This document shows, in pieces, positions 17,601 to 26,876 of a DNA stretch of 64,000 bases (positions are counted from its first letter, which is position 1; each line of letters opens with the position of its first letter). Position numbers and translations under genes: made by a program. This DNA comes from Timonella corticicola. Its GTDB lineage: Bacteria; Actinomycetota; Actinomycetes; Actinomycetales; Cellulomonadaceae. The notes beneath the pieces were generated by a model. That model did not search any database, had not been told where the DNA came from, and saw nothing but the letters and a program-made list of their open reading frames with translations. Where the stretch lies: the NCBI RefSeq assembly GCF_042683685.1, contig NZ_JBHUOP010000001.1:124001-188000 (forward strand). The letters run 5' to 3'.

Positions 17601-18956
17601 TTAGCTTTGCACGCCCAACTGAGCCAAGATGTCTCCTGCTGGGACATCGGGTGCGCTCTCCAACTGCTTGGGTGAGGCGGCTGCAACGGCATTGGCAACG
17701 AGCTGGCGGCGTCCCTCGGCGTCGACCGTGGCGATCTCCTTCTCACCGCGTTCGAGTGCGGCAAGGTTGCGTTGGCGTAGGTCGCGGCCCCACTTGTCGG
17801 CATCGATGAGGGACTGTGCCTGCTGTTTGACGGAGTCGATGACGGCGAACACGGTCTCCTCGGTGATGACGGGAGCCTGAGCGGCCTTGGAAACTTCCCG
17901 TACAGCATCGGCGGATGCCTCGAACGAACCTTGAATGAGGGCGTTCGTGCCCTTCTGGAGTGATTCGCCCATGTCGGAGCCCTGCTTCGCTAGTGCAGCC
18001 TGCTGCCACATGGCTAGCCCGCGGCGGGCGGAAGGGATACCTTGCGTGCGGAACACGAGGAGACGGCGTTGCATGGACGCGCTGACGAGGATCAGGTTGC
18101 GCAGAGTTGGGGCGGAGGCGAACCCGAGGAAGAACTGTTGGCGCCAGTCGTACCAGGTCTTCTCAATCTCGGAGATACCCTGAGCGAGGTCAGCGTGATA
18201 CTCCTTGAACTCGCTGAGGGAGTATTTCTGACCGTCGAACTCGATAGCCTGTTCGGTCTCGCCGGCCTGCTTGAGCAGCGCGTCAGCGCGGTCAAACTTT
18301 CCGTGGAGGTACTGCGAGATCTCTTCAAGCGCAGCCAAGACAGCGACAACGTCGGTCATGGTTTCCAGAGTCTGCTCGTGGAGCTTCCGGGCGCGATCTG
18401 AGTTCGTTCCGAGGGCAAGTTCCATCTCGCGGACCTTGATTTCGGCCTCGTTCAACCGGTCTGAGATGGGCTTTGCATCGCGGATCATGGTCTTGAGCGT
18501 GTAGCCAGCGCCGCCGAAGAACTTACGGACCTTGCCCACGAAGTCTTCCATCTTGAGGTTGCGATACTTCGCGTTGTAGCCGTCCATCTCACGCAGCAGA
18601 TTGTTGACGATCTGGTCGGCCTCAGGAAGTTGAATGTCTTTCTGCTCGTTGAGCAGTGCGATCGAGGCCTGGTTCATCTTCTCCAGCGTCGGTGCGCCGA
18701 AATTGAGGATCTGGTTATAGTCCTTGACCATCCGTTCAGCGACAGCGGGCGCGGAAGCAGTGAGGGCATCGCGCTGCTCTTGGCTGAGTAGGGAGCGGAA
18801 CTCAAACTTCGCTTCGGCAGGAGACGCCGCGGCAGCATCCTCGGGCGTTACAACTGCGAGACCCGCTTCGAGTGGAGACTGGGGCGCCTGGTTCTGGATT
18901 TCAGGGTCAGCTAGAAGCGCTGCCATGTTGATACCTGGAATTGCTGATTCTGTCAT
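17601..18956 (-). CDS. telA: TelA/KlaA family toxic anion resistance protein
   Basis: A 451-residue, largely helical cytosolic protein with the TelA family core: LNFGAPTLEKMNQASIALL, then LLREMDGYNAKYRNL, then FGGAGYTLKTMIRDA. The name comes from plasmid tellurite resistance, but chromosomal members act in poorly defined envelope-stress functions and often sit with von Willebrand A proteins, as here. The N-terminal 70 residues are variable and Ala/Pro-rich. It is the third gene after the VWA lipoprotein and the membrane protein, with 66 bases to the preceding stop, and ends at a strong terminator. No direct evidence for tellurite specificity is present. Confidence 0.88.
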   Translation of the reverse strand: MTESAIPGINMAALLADPEIQNQAPQSPLEAGLAVVTPEDAAAASPAEAKFEFRSLLSQEQRDALTASAPAVAERMVKDYNQILNFGAPTLEKMNQASIALLNEQKDIQLPEADQIVNNLLREMDGYNAKYRNLKMEDFVGKVRKFFGGAGYTLKTMIRDAKPISDRLNEAEIKVREMELALGTNSDRARKLHEQTLETMTDVVAVLAALEEISQYLHGKFDRADALLKQAGETEQAIEFDGQKYSLSEFKEYHADLAQGISEIEKTWYDWRQQFFLGFASAPTLRNLILVSASMQRRLLVFRTQGIPSARRGLAMWQQAALAKQGSDMGESLQKGTNALIQGSFEASADAVREVSKAAQAPVITEETVFAVIDSVKQQAQSLIDADKWGRDLRQRNLAALERGEKEIATVDAEGRRQLVANAVAAASPKQLESAPDVPAGDILAQLGVQS

Positions 18957-19022
18957 TTTCTGACCCTTCTGCGGGAACGTTCATTCCCCTGAGGTTGCCA
19001 ACATTACGGGTGTGGTGCGGGG

Positions 19023-20117
19023 TTAGGAATCGTGTTCGATGCGAGGGTTCACCATGTCTTGGGCGCTGGGAGCGTCCACGGAACGAAGCATTCCCTCAAG
19101 TGCCACGCGGAAGTCTAGATCCTTGGAGGAATTGACCTGTCGAATGTTCAACAGGAGTTGGTTGTCAACGGCCTTGGCTGCGGCCTCAACCTCGGCAAGG
19201 CGCTCGCCACTGCGGTCCCATAGCCTGCTGTTCTGGGCGATGTCGAGGTAGTAGTCGCTGCCTAGCGCATTGTTGAGCTGCTTGAGGGTGTTGGAGTATT
19301 CGAGTTCTGCGAGACTCTTCTGATTCTCCACACCCTTGCGTTCGAGCCGAGCGAACAGTTCGTTGAGGTGCAGCAGGATGCTGTTCATCGGGCGCGCCGT
19401 TGGGTACCGCGACTCCATATGCCGCCGTGTGAGCTTGGCGAATTTTTCCATCTCATCCTTCATCGAGTCGTTCTTGATCACGTGATTCGGGATGGTCTTG
19501 TACTTCTTGGAGCCACGGCGCGATGCGCGGAACACGGTGAACAGGATCGTGGCGACGAGCGCGACGCCGAGGAATGCACCGCCGATTGCCAGCGGTGCGA
19601 GGGGGAAATCGTTGGACGGCGGTGGGGACGGTGCGGTTCCGGTCGAGGTGGTTGTGAGAGAGGCTGCAGCCTCAAGCACCTCGGCTTTGAAGTCGTTGAG
19701 GTTCGCAACGCCCGTGCCGCCCGAGAGTATCGGAAGAATGGCCTCGGATGCAGCGACGGGCCTCACTGTGTATGGCTGGGTTGTGCCCTGCGAACTATTG
19801 ACGACGATTACGGCGTCGTATTGCCCTGACACCTGCCTGTAGATGCTATCCGCAGTTTGGGCTGCGTTCAGTCCGCCAGCGTTTCCACCCGAACTCTCGA
19901 ACGCCGCTACAACGACACCGACATTGGAACCATCAAAACTGCTGTCGAGTTGCGTGGTGCCCGCGTGGGGATCGACGTAGCTGGACCCGCCTTGGAGCGA
20001 CTCAACCGCCACTTCAACGAGCGAGCCGCTGCTGGCCAGTGCAGTACCCGGCACGCCGAATGCCAATAACGTAGCCAATACGGCGATGAGTCCTGAGCGG
20101 ATCCTTGTTGTCTTCAC
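19023..20117 (-). CDS. Secreted/membrane protein with TPM-like (Rv1476-like) extracellular domain
   Basis: A 364-residue protein. Residues 1-28 are a signal peptide ending ALAS. Residues 30-150 form an extracytoplasmic domain with SSYVDPHAGT and AVIVVNSS, similar in pattern to the Rv1476/TPM-like proteins of actinobacteria. A Pro/Ser linker and one membrane span (about 170-193) precede RASRRGSKK and a helical cytosolic region of about 165 residues containing MNSILLHLNELFARLERKG. Located between a VWA lipoprotein and TelA, it could transmit a periplasmic signal to TelA; that is inference from order only. The ATG start is supported by the signal peptide. Confidence 0.65.
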   Translation of the reverse strand: MKTTRIRSGLIAVLATLLAFGVPGTALASSGSLVEVAVESLQGGSSYVDPHAGTTQLDSSFDGSNVGVVVAAFESSGGNAGGLNAAQTADSIYRQVSGQYDAVIVVNSSQGTTQPYTVRPVAASEAILPILSGGTGVANLNDFKAEVLEAAASLTTTSTGTAPSPPPSNDFPLAPLAIGGAFLGVALVATILFTVFRASRRGSKKYKTIPNHVIKNDSMKDEMEKFAKLTRRHMESRYPTARPMNSILLHLNELFARLERKGVENQKSLAELEYSNTLKQLNNALGSDYYLDIAQNSRLWDRSGERLAEVEAAAKAVDNQLLLNIRQVNSSKDLDFRVALEGMLRSVDAPSAQDMVNPRIEHDS

Positions 20118-20224
20118 AGTATGCCTTCGAATAGGTCAATCACCCTCAGCGATTGAGGAAATTCTAGCAGTTTGCCGGTAGTCAAAGGCCCTTTTCACGG
20201 CCCCGAACCGGCCCTTGGTGGGAA

Positions 20225-20261
20225 GTGAGTGGCCCAGCTTCACAATGGCTGGGCCACTCAC
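20225..20261. terminator. Intra-operon hairpin
   Basis: GTGAGTGGCCCAGC (20225-20238) is perfectly complementary to GCTGGGCCACTCAC (20248-20261) around a 9-base loop. It lies ten bases after the stop of the VWA lipoprotein gene on the minus strand and has no T run, so it may give partial termination or protect the 3' end of the upstream message. Confidence 0.7.
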
Positions 20262-20270
20262 CGACTCCGT

Positions 20271-22106
20271 CTAGAAGTTGTTCATCACGGACTGGATGAC
20301 ATCTTGGATTCTCTTGGGGTCCGAGGCGTCAAACATCTGGCCACCGGTTGATTGCGAGATCCTGTTCAGCACGTCCCGGTCAGCGCCGTCGCCGTAAGCG
20401 ATGGTGAAGATGCGAACAGGACTGCTGTTGGAACCTTCGGTCTTCTGGTTGAGTTTCACCAGAAGTGAATCGAGCGAGATGGAACTGTCTGTGTCGCTTC
20501 CATCGGAGAGCAGCACAATTGCGTTGATTCGTCCCTCTTCGGCTTCTTCCAACATGTAGTCGTAGGCGACTGACACCGCGTCATATAGCGGGGTCCCTCT
20601 GCGGTTGCTGTAGATCAGGTCCTTGATGGCGGAACCGATGGCTTCCTTGTTTCCTTTGAGTGGACCGAAGTCGTAGATCGGTACGAGGTTTTCACCGAGT
20701 TCCTCCGATTCGATGCGCGTTGTAAACGCCCACACACCGATGTGGTCGGTGGAACGGAAGTTGTTCAGGGTGGAGACGGCGCCGTCGATGGCTCCCTCAA
20801 GTTTGGTGCGTCCATCGCCGATGGGGTCGTCCATTGAGCCGGAGATGTCGATGACTTCGAGCACTGCGGAGGGCTTGCGGATCTGGGTCCACTGGTCGAG
20901 CGCTGCTGATACGACGTCGGCCTCAGGCTTGGGTAGCGTGACGGTTGGCTTCGCGGGGTCGATGCCGACACTTGCGTTGAGGGAACCAGACACGTCAACG
21001 GTTTCATCGAGGGGACGGAACCCGTAGTTGGGAAGGATCTCTTGAGCGGCCTTCGTGCCCAGGAACTGCATGAAGGCGGCACCAGCGGTCTTTTGCTCGG
21101 CGGTTACCCACGGCGAGTTCAGCACGACCGCTGGGTTGTCACTCCACATTGATCCCTCGGTGGGGTAGACGGCCACGAGCTTTTCCTTTGGCGGCGTGAG
21201 CTGTTCGCCGGGCTGGACCGTGTGACTGTCGGGGTTGCCTTTGTTGTACCAGAAGAGCGAGGTCTCCTCGAGCGCTACCGCTGACACGTAGGAGGAGCCT
21301 TCCGTTCCACCCTGGGTTGCGTTGTAGAGCGTGGTGAGGACGTTACCAGTGGTGTCACCGTAGTGGATCGCGCCAGACTCAAATGTGCGGGAGAAGTCTT
21401 CCGCTGCCTTGACATCCTCAACCGTGAGGTCTTTGTCCTTCTTGCTGGCACTGTATGCCTGCGTGAGGATCACGGACAAGCCGGTGGTGGATGTGTTCGG
21501 GTTGGTTTTGGCGATCTTGAAGGAACCCCACAGTGGCTTGCCGAGCGCTGCCCAGCCTTTCTCGTCTGCGATGTAGCTTTCGAGGTCCGCATAGGAGATG
21601 TCCTTGGAGGGGTAGTCCAGAGCGCGGGCCATGGACTCGGGGATGCCGAAGACGATTGGCGTGTGGGTGAAGTAGGTGGGGTCTGCAACGAGGTTGCTGT
21701 TTCCTGCGGCAGCCACACGGTCGACCCACACGCTCGAAGCGGGCGACCAGATGGTTGGGTACCATTCTGGGTCGAGTTCGGGCCACGTCGAGGGGTTGGT
21801 GATGAGTACCTTGGCGCCATTACCGGAGGAGATATTGATGGGGAATACCGAGGCGCAGGTTCCGAGTGCTTCCGCTTCCGGTGATTCCTTGAATGCCGTT
21901 CCGAGTTCCTCCATGAGGTTGACCTTCTCGGATGAGGTGGCAACGATGAGTGGCGTGCAGTCGTCGTCGCTCGGGCCGGCAGCAGGTGCGTTTGTCGTGT
22001 CGTCTGTACCGGGGATGTTCACCTCCAGTCCTGCGCAACTTGCCAGAAGGAGGCTCGAAATCGCCACGGTGGCGACCATACCTAACGTGTGACGCAATCT
22101 AGCCAT
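20271..22106 (-). CDS. Lipoprotein with solute-binding-like and von Willebrand A domains
   Basis: A 611-residue exported lipoprotein. The lipobox LLLASC gives Cys24 for lipid attachment. Residues about 50-370 resemble a type 2 periplasmic binding protein (substrate-binding ABC or sulfate/molybdate type). Residues about 405-608 form a VWA domain with the metal-ion site DISGSM near residue 418 and the later SDGSDTDSS. Binding-protein-plus-VWA fusions are known in actinobacteria next to TelA genes. The ATG at 22106 is preferred since AGGAG sits at better spacing than for the adjacent ATG at 22109. It heads a three-gene minus-strand operon; its ligand is unknown. Confidence 0.8.
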   Translation of the reverse strand: MARLRHTLGMVATVAISSLLLASCAGLEVNIPGTDDTTNAPAAGPSDDDCTPLIVATSSEKVNLMEELGTAFKESPEAEALGTCASVFPINISSGNGAKVLITNPSTWPELDPEWYPTIWSPASSVWVDRVAAAGNSNLVADPTYFTHTPIVFGIPESMARALDYPSKDISYADLESYIADEKGWAALGKPLWGSFKIAKTNPNTSTTGLSVILTQAYSASKKDKDLTVEDVKAAEDFSRTFESGAIHYGDTTGNVLTTLYNATQGGTEGSSYVSAVALEETSLFWYNKGNPDSHTVQPGEQLTPPKEKLVAVYPTEGSMWSDNPAVVLNSPWVTAEQKTAGAAFMQFLGTKAAQEILPNYGFRPLDETVDVSGSLNASVGIDPAKPTVTLPKPEADVVSAALDQWTQIRKPSAVLEVIDISGSMDDPIGDGRTKLEGAIDGAVSTLNNFRSTDHIGVWAFTTRIESEELGENLVPIYDFGPLKGNKEAIGSAIKDLIYSNRRGTPLYDAVSVAYDYMLEEAEEGRINAIVLLSDGSDTDSSISLDSLLVKLNQKTEGSNSSPVRIFTIAYGDGADRDVLNRISQSTGGQMFDASDPKRIQDVIQSVMNNF

Positions 22107-22366
22107 CATTCTCCTTTTTGCGTGTCGCGGTCGTGTGACACAGCTCGGTGAGTCCCGCGTGTGCGGAGGTGTCTGGGGTGGGACGGTTTAGCCTGGTTGT
22201 TACGATCCTATCCCTTACTGTCACCGTATTTTTTGTGCGCCCGGATCGCGGTCGCGAGCAGTGAGTACGCCAGATTGCCGACGATATGGGCGAGGTCCGT
22301 GAGCGGGTAGAGTTGTGCGGGGCGCGAGTAGGCCGCGCCACGGGGCGCGGAGGAGGAGTTGCGCAG

Positions 22367-22762
22367 ATGAGCGAATACCAGGGCCACGGCGATGAAGAGA
22401 TCAAGCCTCCGGTCGTATTACCTACGCGGCAGCGCACGCAATACATTCTTGCGAGCCTTGCGGTGCTTACCTCGGGGTATGGCATATACGTCGCCTTCAT
22501 CTATAACGGCGTGTCCTGGGGGATGGCTCCGTTTGCGTTTCTTGCTGCGGCGGGAGCCGCGGTGGCGTTCTGGGGCGCCAGCACGTCACAGCAGAGGCGC
22601 ACTGGCTTGGGGCTGCTTTTGCAAGGACTCGCTCCTATTGGTTTCCTCTGGGTCTTCGCGATGACTCTCGCACTCATCGGCGCTGCTCTCGTATATAACG
22701 ATGCGCGGATCAAATACGTTTCCGAGAACATCAACAAGCCTGCGCCAAATCCGTTCATGTGA
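22367..22762 (+). CDS. Small integral membrane protein, unknown family
   Basis: A 131-residue protein beginning at ATG 22367 behind the strong site AGGAGGAG (22351-22358). An upstream GTG at 22286 is rejected since it would add an Arg/Gly-rich, unconserved leader. Three hydrophobic stretches are visible: about residues 26-46, 51-70 and 80-108, the last long enough for one long or two tight spans. The short N-terminus is polar (MSEYQGHGDEEIKPP). It is divergent from the VWA operon. No function can be assigned. Confidence 0.7.
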   Translation: MSEYQGHGDEEIKPPVVLPTRQRTQYILASLAVLTSGYGIYVAFIYNGVSWGMAPFAFLAAAGAAVAFWGASTSQQRRTGLGLLLQGLAPIGFLWVFAMTLALIGAALVYNDARIKYVSENINKPAPNPFM

Positions 22763-22804
22763 ATCCCCCGAGAGGCCCGAAGGATCAGGGCCTAGACTGG
22801 CCGC

Positions 22805-23161
22805 ATGTTGACAGTCGGATCAATCGTCATTCGGGTCACCGATCTAGAAGCCCAGACCGGTTTTTGGGCTGAGGCACTCAACTACGAGATACGCGAACCC
22901 AGCGCAGACGATTTCGTTCTGCTCAAACCCAAGGATGGGGTTGGCCCCAACGTTTCGCTCGATAAAGTTCCCTCGCCGCGGATGCTTCCTCCGCGCATCC
23001 ATCTTGATCTCTATGCCGATGGTCAAGCTGCCGAGGTCGAACGGCTCAAAGGGCTTGGCGCCCGCGAAGTCCACTGGAACGGTAGGCCCGCAGACGCGGA
23101 CTACATCATCATGGAAGACCCAGAGGGCAATAGGTTCTGCGTCATAGACGCTGGTTCCTGA
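22805..23161 (+). CDS. VOC family (glyoxalase-like) protein
   Basis: A 118-residue protein with the actinobacterial glyoxalase_6-like pattern: SIVIRVTDLEAQTGFWAEAL, then RIHLDLYADGQAAEVERL and EDPEGNRFCV at the end. His68 in the IHLDL strand and the Glu before DPEGN are the likely ligand positions. The size is one full VOC module. It starts 43 bases after the small membrane protein and could share its message. Substrate unknown. Confidence 0.82.
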   Translation: MLTVGSIVIRVTDLEAQTGFWAEALNYEIREPSADDFVLLKPKDGVGPNVSLDKVPSPRMLPPRIHLDLYADGQAAEVERLKGLGAREVHWNGRPADADYIIMEDPEGNRFCVIDAGS

Positions 23162-23418
23162 AGACCTGGTGTGCCGGAGCCGACGTCATTCCTGAATGTC
23201 TGGCCGACAGCCAACCAGCCAGTCCATATACCGGATGTTTTGTTGCTCTAGGACTTCTGGGGTCTGTACTGTTTGACCAGCAAACGCATGCAGTCGAGCG
23301 TTTCTTGCAGTGCCGCAACACCGTTGACTGCCATTACTCGTCTCAGCCCGCGTGTACGAGTCTGACATCCCCCGCCCCGCCTATCGCAAGTCTGCGATGT
23401 TACCGATTAGGTACCCAC

Positions 23419-25524
23419 TTGAAGCCTTTCGCCCCTTTGAAGCGCGCTGCAGCAGTCGCATGCGCTGCATTACTTGCCCTTGGTCCAACAACTGCCGCAC
23501 ATTCGGCGCCGCCGCCCGAAATCAGTCCTGTGTCAGGCCCAACCGCAGGTGGAAACACCGTGACGCTCTCGGGAGTCGATTTCTCGCAGTTCGAGGTTGA
23601 ATTCCAGGCAATTGATGCCGGATTTGATCACTCTCTTGCTATTTCGACAGATGGAAGTGTTTACGCATGGGGAGATAACTCTCAGGGGCAATTGGGAACC
23701 GGCGACACGACCGATTCTCTCGTCCCGGTAAAGATCTCGCTTCCATCCACGTCACCCGCGAAATCCATCTCTGCGGGCGAATCCCACTCCGTCGTGGTCC
23801 TTGAGGACGGAACCGCATACGCGTGGGGAAAGAACAATGCTGGCCAACTCGGTGTTGGCAGTACCACCGATAGCCTTGTGCCACTCCAGGTCGATGCACC
23901 AACAGGTGTGCAGTTTGAGTCTGTGTCTGCTGGGTCGTACCACACACTCGCTGTGACAATTGCAGGCGATGTGTATGGCTGGGGAGCCGATGATTTCGGA
24001 CAGGTGGGGAACTGGGACGCGACTCCGGTAGAGAAATACTCGCCTGTGCCCGTTGCCATCCCGGGAAGTCCTGAGATCGTCGAGGTAAGTGCGGGTCATA
24101 CACATTCGCTTGCACGTTCTGCCACTGGAGCCGTGTTCGCGTGGAGTTTCAACCACGTCGGTCAGTTGGGTCAAGACCCAAGTATCCTCCCGATGACTCC
24201 AGTACCGGTTGAGGTATCGTTGCCTAGCGGAAGACAAGCAGTCGGTATCTCTGCCAGCCAGGATTCATCCTTCGCTGTTTCTACTGATGGCACGGCCTAC
24301 AGTTGGGGAGACAACACCTACGGGCAGTTAGGTAACCCTTTTTACGGCATGCCTGACTACACCCCAGATGAAGTGTGGACGACTGACTACAACATCGAGG
24401 CGATGTCGGCAGGGGACCAGCACACCCTCGCACTCACCAACGCGGGTGGCGTTGAAGCCTGGGGACAGGGCGATTTCGGCCAACTCGGACGAAACTCCCT
24501 CCTTGACTCTCAAGTTCCTGTGCCCGTCTCTCTCCCAACGGGAACCATAATCACTGAAGTATCGGCAGGCGGCTACCATTCGCTTGCGCTCACCGATGAG
24601 GGCAAGATTCTTGCGTGGGGACTTGGTAGTGACGGACGACTCGGTGCCGGAGCTACTTCGAGTTCTGCCGTCCCGATCTCGGCGCAGACCGTTATCGATG
24701 TTGAAGACCTAACCGTGTACTTCGGAGCCCTTGACGCTGAGGGAACAGACACCGTTGCCGATGTAGGCGCGGGAACCGTTACCACAACGGCCCCGAAGCA
24801 CGCACCAGGCACCGTCGATGTCTATCTTGTACCGGCAGACGCGGCACTCACCAGTGCTTTCGGCACCTACACATATGAGTCTGGCCCCGTTGATCCGCTC
24901 GAAGCGACGGTGACGGTTTCCTCCCAAACAGTTCCAGTAGGTGACTCCGTCGGATCCAAAGTCACGGTGAGTATCGTGGACGATGCAGGGTTCCCGCTCG
25001 TAGGGGCGGACGTCCGCGTCACCCTCAGTGGGGTGGGAACGGTAGGACCAGTAACCGACAATGGAGATGGAACCTACACAGTCACGGTTACCTCCTCGGC
25101 TCCGGGTACGGCGACTCTGACTTTCGGGGTTTTGGGCACCTCCCTTACGGTGCAAACGAGCGTCACGTTCACGGCCACAGCACCTCAACCTGACCCAGAC
25201 AACACCAATAATCCCGATCCCGACAATACGAACGATCCTGACCCGGACTCCACTACCAACCCGACACCAGATAACACTGCTGATCCTGATCCCGACTCAA
25301 GTGGTGAGCCAAAACCAGACGAGACCGGGGACCCAGATGGCACCGACGGTTTGGATGACACCGACAACGAGAGCACGGACCGGGAAACCGTAGAAGACGA
25401 TGACGAACTTTCCGACACCGGTGTGGGAACATCGCTCATGACGGCGTTGGCTGCATCAGTGATCCTCTTGGTGGCGGGAGTAGGGGCATTCCGAATACGA
25501 GGCCAACTCGCTCATCGTCTATAG
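23419..25524 (+). CDS. Cell-surface protein with RCC1 repeats, Ig-like domain and sorting-type C-terminus
   Basis: About 701 residues if started at the TTG at 23419, which places an ideal signal peptide (LKRAAAVACAALLALGPTTA) at the start; a TTG at 23305 would give 739 but put the peptide inside. Order: an IPT/TIG-like opening (SPVSGPTAGGNTVTL), then about seven RCC1 repeats, each with AWGDNSQGQLG-type turns and SAGxxHSLAL strands forming a beta-propeller, then an invasin/Big_1-like Ig domain (VSIVDDAGFPLVGADV), a DPD/NTN-rich spacer, and LSDTGVG followed by a hydrophobic segment and RIRGQLAHRL. The last part is an LPxTG-like sortase signal with an atypical LSDTG. Likely an adhesin or wall-linked protein. 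Confidence 0.82.
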   Translation: MKPFAPLKRAAAVACAALLALGPTTAAHSAPPPEISPVSGPTAGGNTVTLSGVDFSQFEVEFQAIDAGFDHSLAISTDGSVYAWGDNSQGQLGTGDTTDSLVPVKISLPSTSPAKSISAGESHSVVVLEDGTAYAWGKNNAGQLGVGSTTDSLVPLQVDAPTGVQFESVSAGSYHTLAVTIAGDVYGWGADDFGQVGNWDATPVEKYSPVPVAIPGSPEIVEVSAGHTHSLARSATGAVFAWSFNHVGQLGQDPSILPMTPVPVEVSLPSGRQAVGISASQDSSFAVSTDGTAYSWGDNTYGQLGNPFYGMPDYTPDEVWTTDYNIEAMSAGDQHTLALTNAGGVEAWGQGDFGQLGRNSLLDSQVPVPVSLPTGTIITEVSAGGYHSLALTDEGKILAWGLGSDGRLGAGATSSSAVPISAQTVIDVEDLTVYFGALDAEGTDTVADVGAGTVTTTAPKHAPGTVDVYLVPADAALTSAFGTYTYESGPVDPLEATVTVSSQTVPVGDSVGSKVTVSIVDDAGFPLVGADVRVTLSGVGTVGPVTDNGDGTYTVTVTSSAPGTATLTFGVLGTSLTVQTSVTFTATAPQPDPDNTNNPDPDNTNDPDPDSTTNPTPDNTADPDPDSSGEPKPDETGDPDGTDGLDDTDNESTDRETVEDDDELSDTGVGTSLMTALAASVILLVAGVGAFRIRGQLAHRL

Positions 25525-25569
25525 GTCGCCAGCGGCTTCTCGTGCGTAGCGTCTAGCGCAAGGCATGAT

Positions 25570-25623
25570 GCGTGGAACGCCTCGGAATCATACACAGGGG
25601 TATCGATCCGAAGCGTTCCACGC
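25570..25623 (+). terminator. Long hairpin after the RCC1 protein gene
   Basis: GCGTGGAACGCCTCGGA (25570-25586) pairs with TCCGAAGCGTTCCACGC (25607-25623), 16 of 17 positions, around a 20-base loop. It lies 46 bases past the stop. There is no long T run. Confidence 0.65.
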
Positions 25624-25791
25624 TATACGGCGTGCCATGAGCGATGGATGACAGTTGGGTTGCAACGCCACCACGATGCTACGGAGCCTACTCGACGTGC
25701 GTTGGAGCGAAAACGCAACCGGCCCGTCGGCAAGTAGAAAGCGAGTCTGGCTGCGCGCGCAACTGGACCCTGCACGACGTACTGTTAACGC

Positions 25792-26874
25792 ATGAAACCT
25801 GAACTTCGCGATTGGCTGCTGGACTCCGACCCGGCCCTGCGCTGGCAGGTCGAACGCGACCTGTTGAACGCGCCAGAGACCACGTGGCAGGCAACCCGGG
25901 CTCGCGTCGCCCATGAGGGATTTGGAGCGCAACTCCTTTCTCACCAGGACTTGGACGGTCAGTGGGCGGGTGGCGCATACTTCCCCAAGAACTTCTTTGG
26001 CAGCCCTGAGGCCAACGAACCGGGTCAACCGTGGAATGCAACGACCTGGTCGCTGAAAGACCTGCGTGAGTTCGGGCTCGATGCCGCAGTGCTTACGAAT
26101 ACCGCCCAGCGCCTTGACCAGAACAGCCGCTGGGAATACGACAACCTTCCCTATTGGGGTGGGGAGGTGGACGTGTGTATCAACTCGTTCACCCTCGCAA
26201 CGGGTGCATGGCTTGGTGCGGACGTCTCCCAGCTTGCGGCATGGTTTCCTGCGCACCAACTCGCAGACGGCGGCTGGAACTGCGAGGCCGAGGAGGGAAA
26301 CTCTGTTCGCTCCTCGTTCCATTCGACCCTCAATGCGCTGCGCGGGATGCTTGCGTACGAGCAGATTGTGTGCGGGAGCGTTGACCGTGGCGTGATCGTC
26401 GACGAGTCCGCTACGTCTCAGAGACAGGCTGCGGTGCCAGCGTTACGATCCGCGCGGCGACTCGCAGGAGAGTATCTGCTGAAACGGAAACTGATGTATC
26501 GGCTGACAGCCGGTGGAACGGTTGGGGACGAGATGGGCGAACTGGACGCGGTTCCCAGTCAGAAGGTGCTGGTAGGGGATTTCGTCACGCACTTTGCCTA
26601 CCCGAACCGGCACGTCTACAGTGCGCTTGCAGCATTGGATTACTTCCGTGAGGCAGATCAAGTCGATGGTGCTGAGGGTTTCGGGCGGGACGAGAGGATG
26701 TCCGAGGCGGTTGAGTTGGTGCGGGATAAACGGCAGGTTGATGGGACGTGGTTGCAGGAATTCAGGCTTCCAGGACGTACCTGGTTCGACCTGGATGTGC
26801 CCGAGGGCGAGCCGTCCAAATGGCTTACCTTGATCGGAACGAGGGTGTTGGCCTGGTGGGATCGAGAAGACTAG
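25792..26874 (+). CDS. Squalene cyclase/prenyltransferase-like toroid-fold protein
   Basis: A 360-residue cytosolic protein made of alpha-helical repeats of the alpha/alpha toroid type. Repeat-like pieces include LDGQWAGGAYFP, LADGGWNCEAEEGNSVRSSFHSTL and VDGTWLQEFRLPG, each with the aromatic-Gly-x-W (QW-like) pattern of terpene cyclases and protein prenyltransferases. The catalytic DxDD of squalene-hopene cyclases is not visible, and the N-terminal DPALRWQVERDLL pattern is shared with many uncharacterised bacterial proteins of this fold. A cyclase activity is therefore not claimed. There is no clear ribosome site upstream of the ATG. Confidence 0.65.
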   Translation: MKPELRDWLLDSDPALRWQVERDLLNAPETTWQATRARVAHEGFGAQLLSHQDLDGQWAGGAYFPKNFFGSPEANEPGQPWNATTWSLKDLREFGLDAAVLTNTAQRLDQNSRWEYDNLPYWGGEVDVCINSFTLATGAWLGADVSQLAAWFPAHQLADGGWNCEAEEGNSVRSSFHSTLNALRGMLAYEQIVCGSVDRGVIVDESATSQRQAAVPALRSARRLAGEYLLKRKLMYRLTAGGTVGDEMGELDAVPSQKVLVGDFVTHFAYPNRHVYSALAALDYFREADQVDGAEGFGRDERMSEAVELVRDKRQVDGTWLQEFRLPGRTWFDLDVPEGEPSKWLTLIGTRVLAWWDRED

Positions 26875-26876
26875 CC

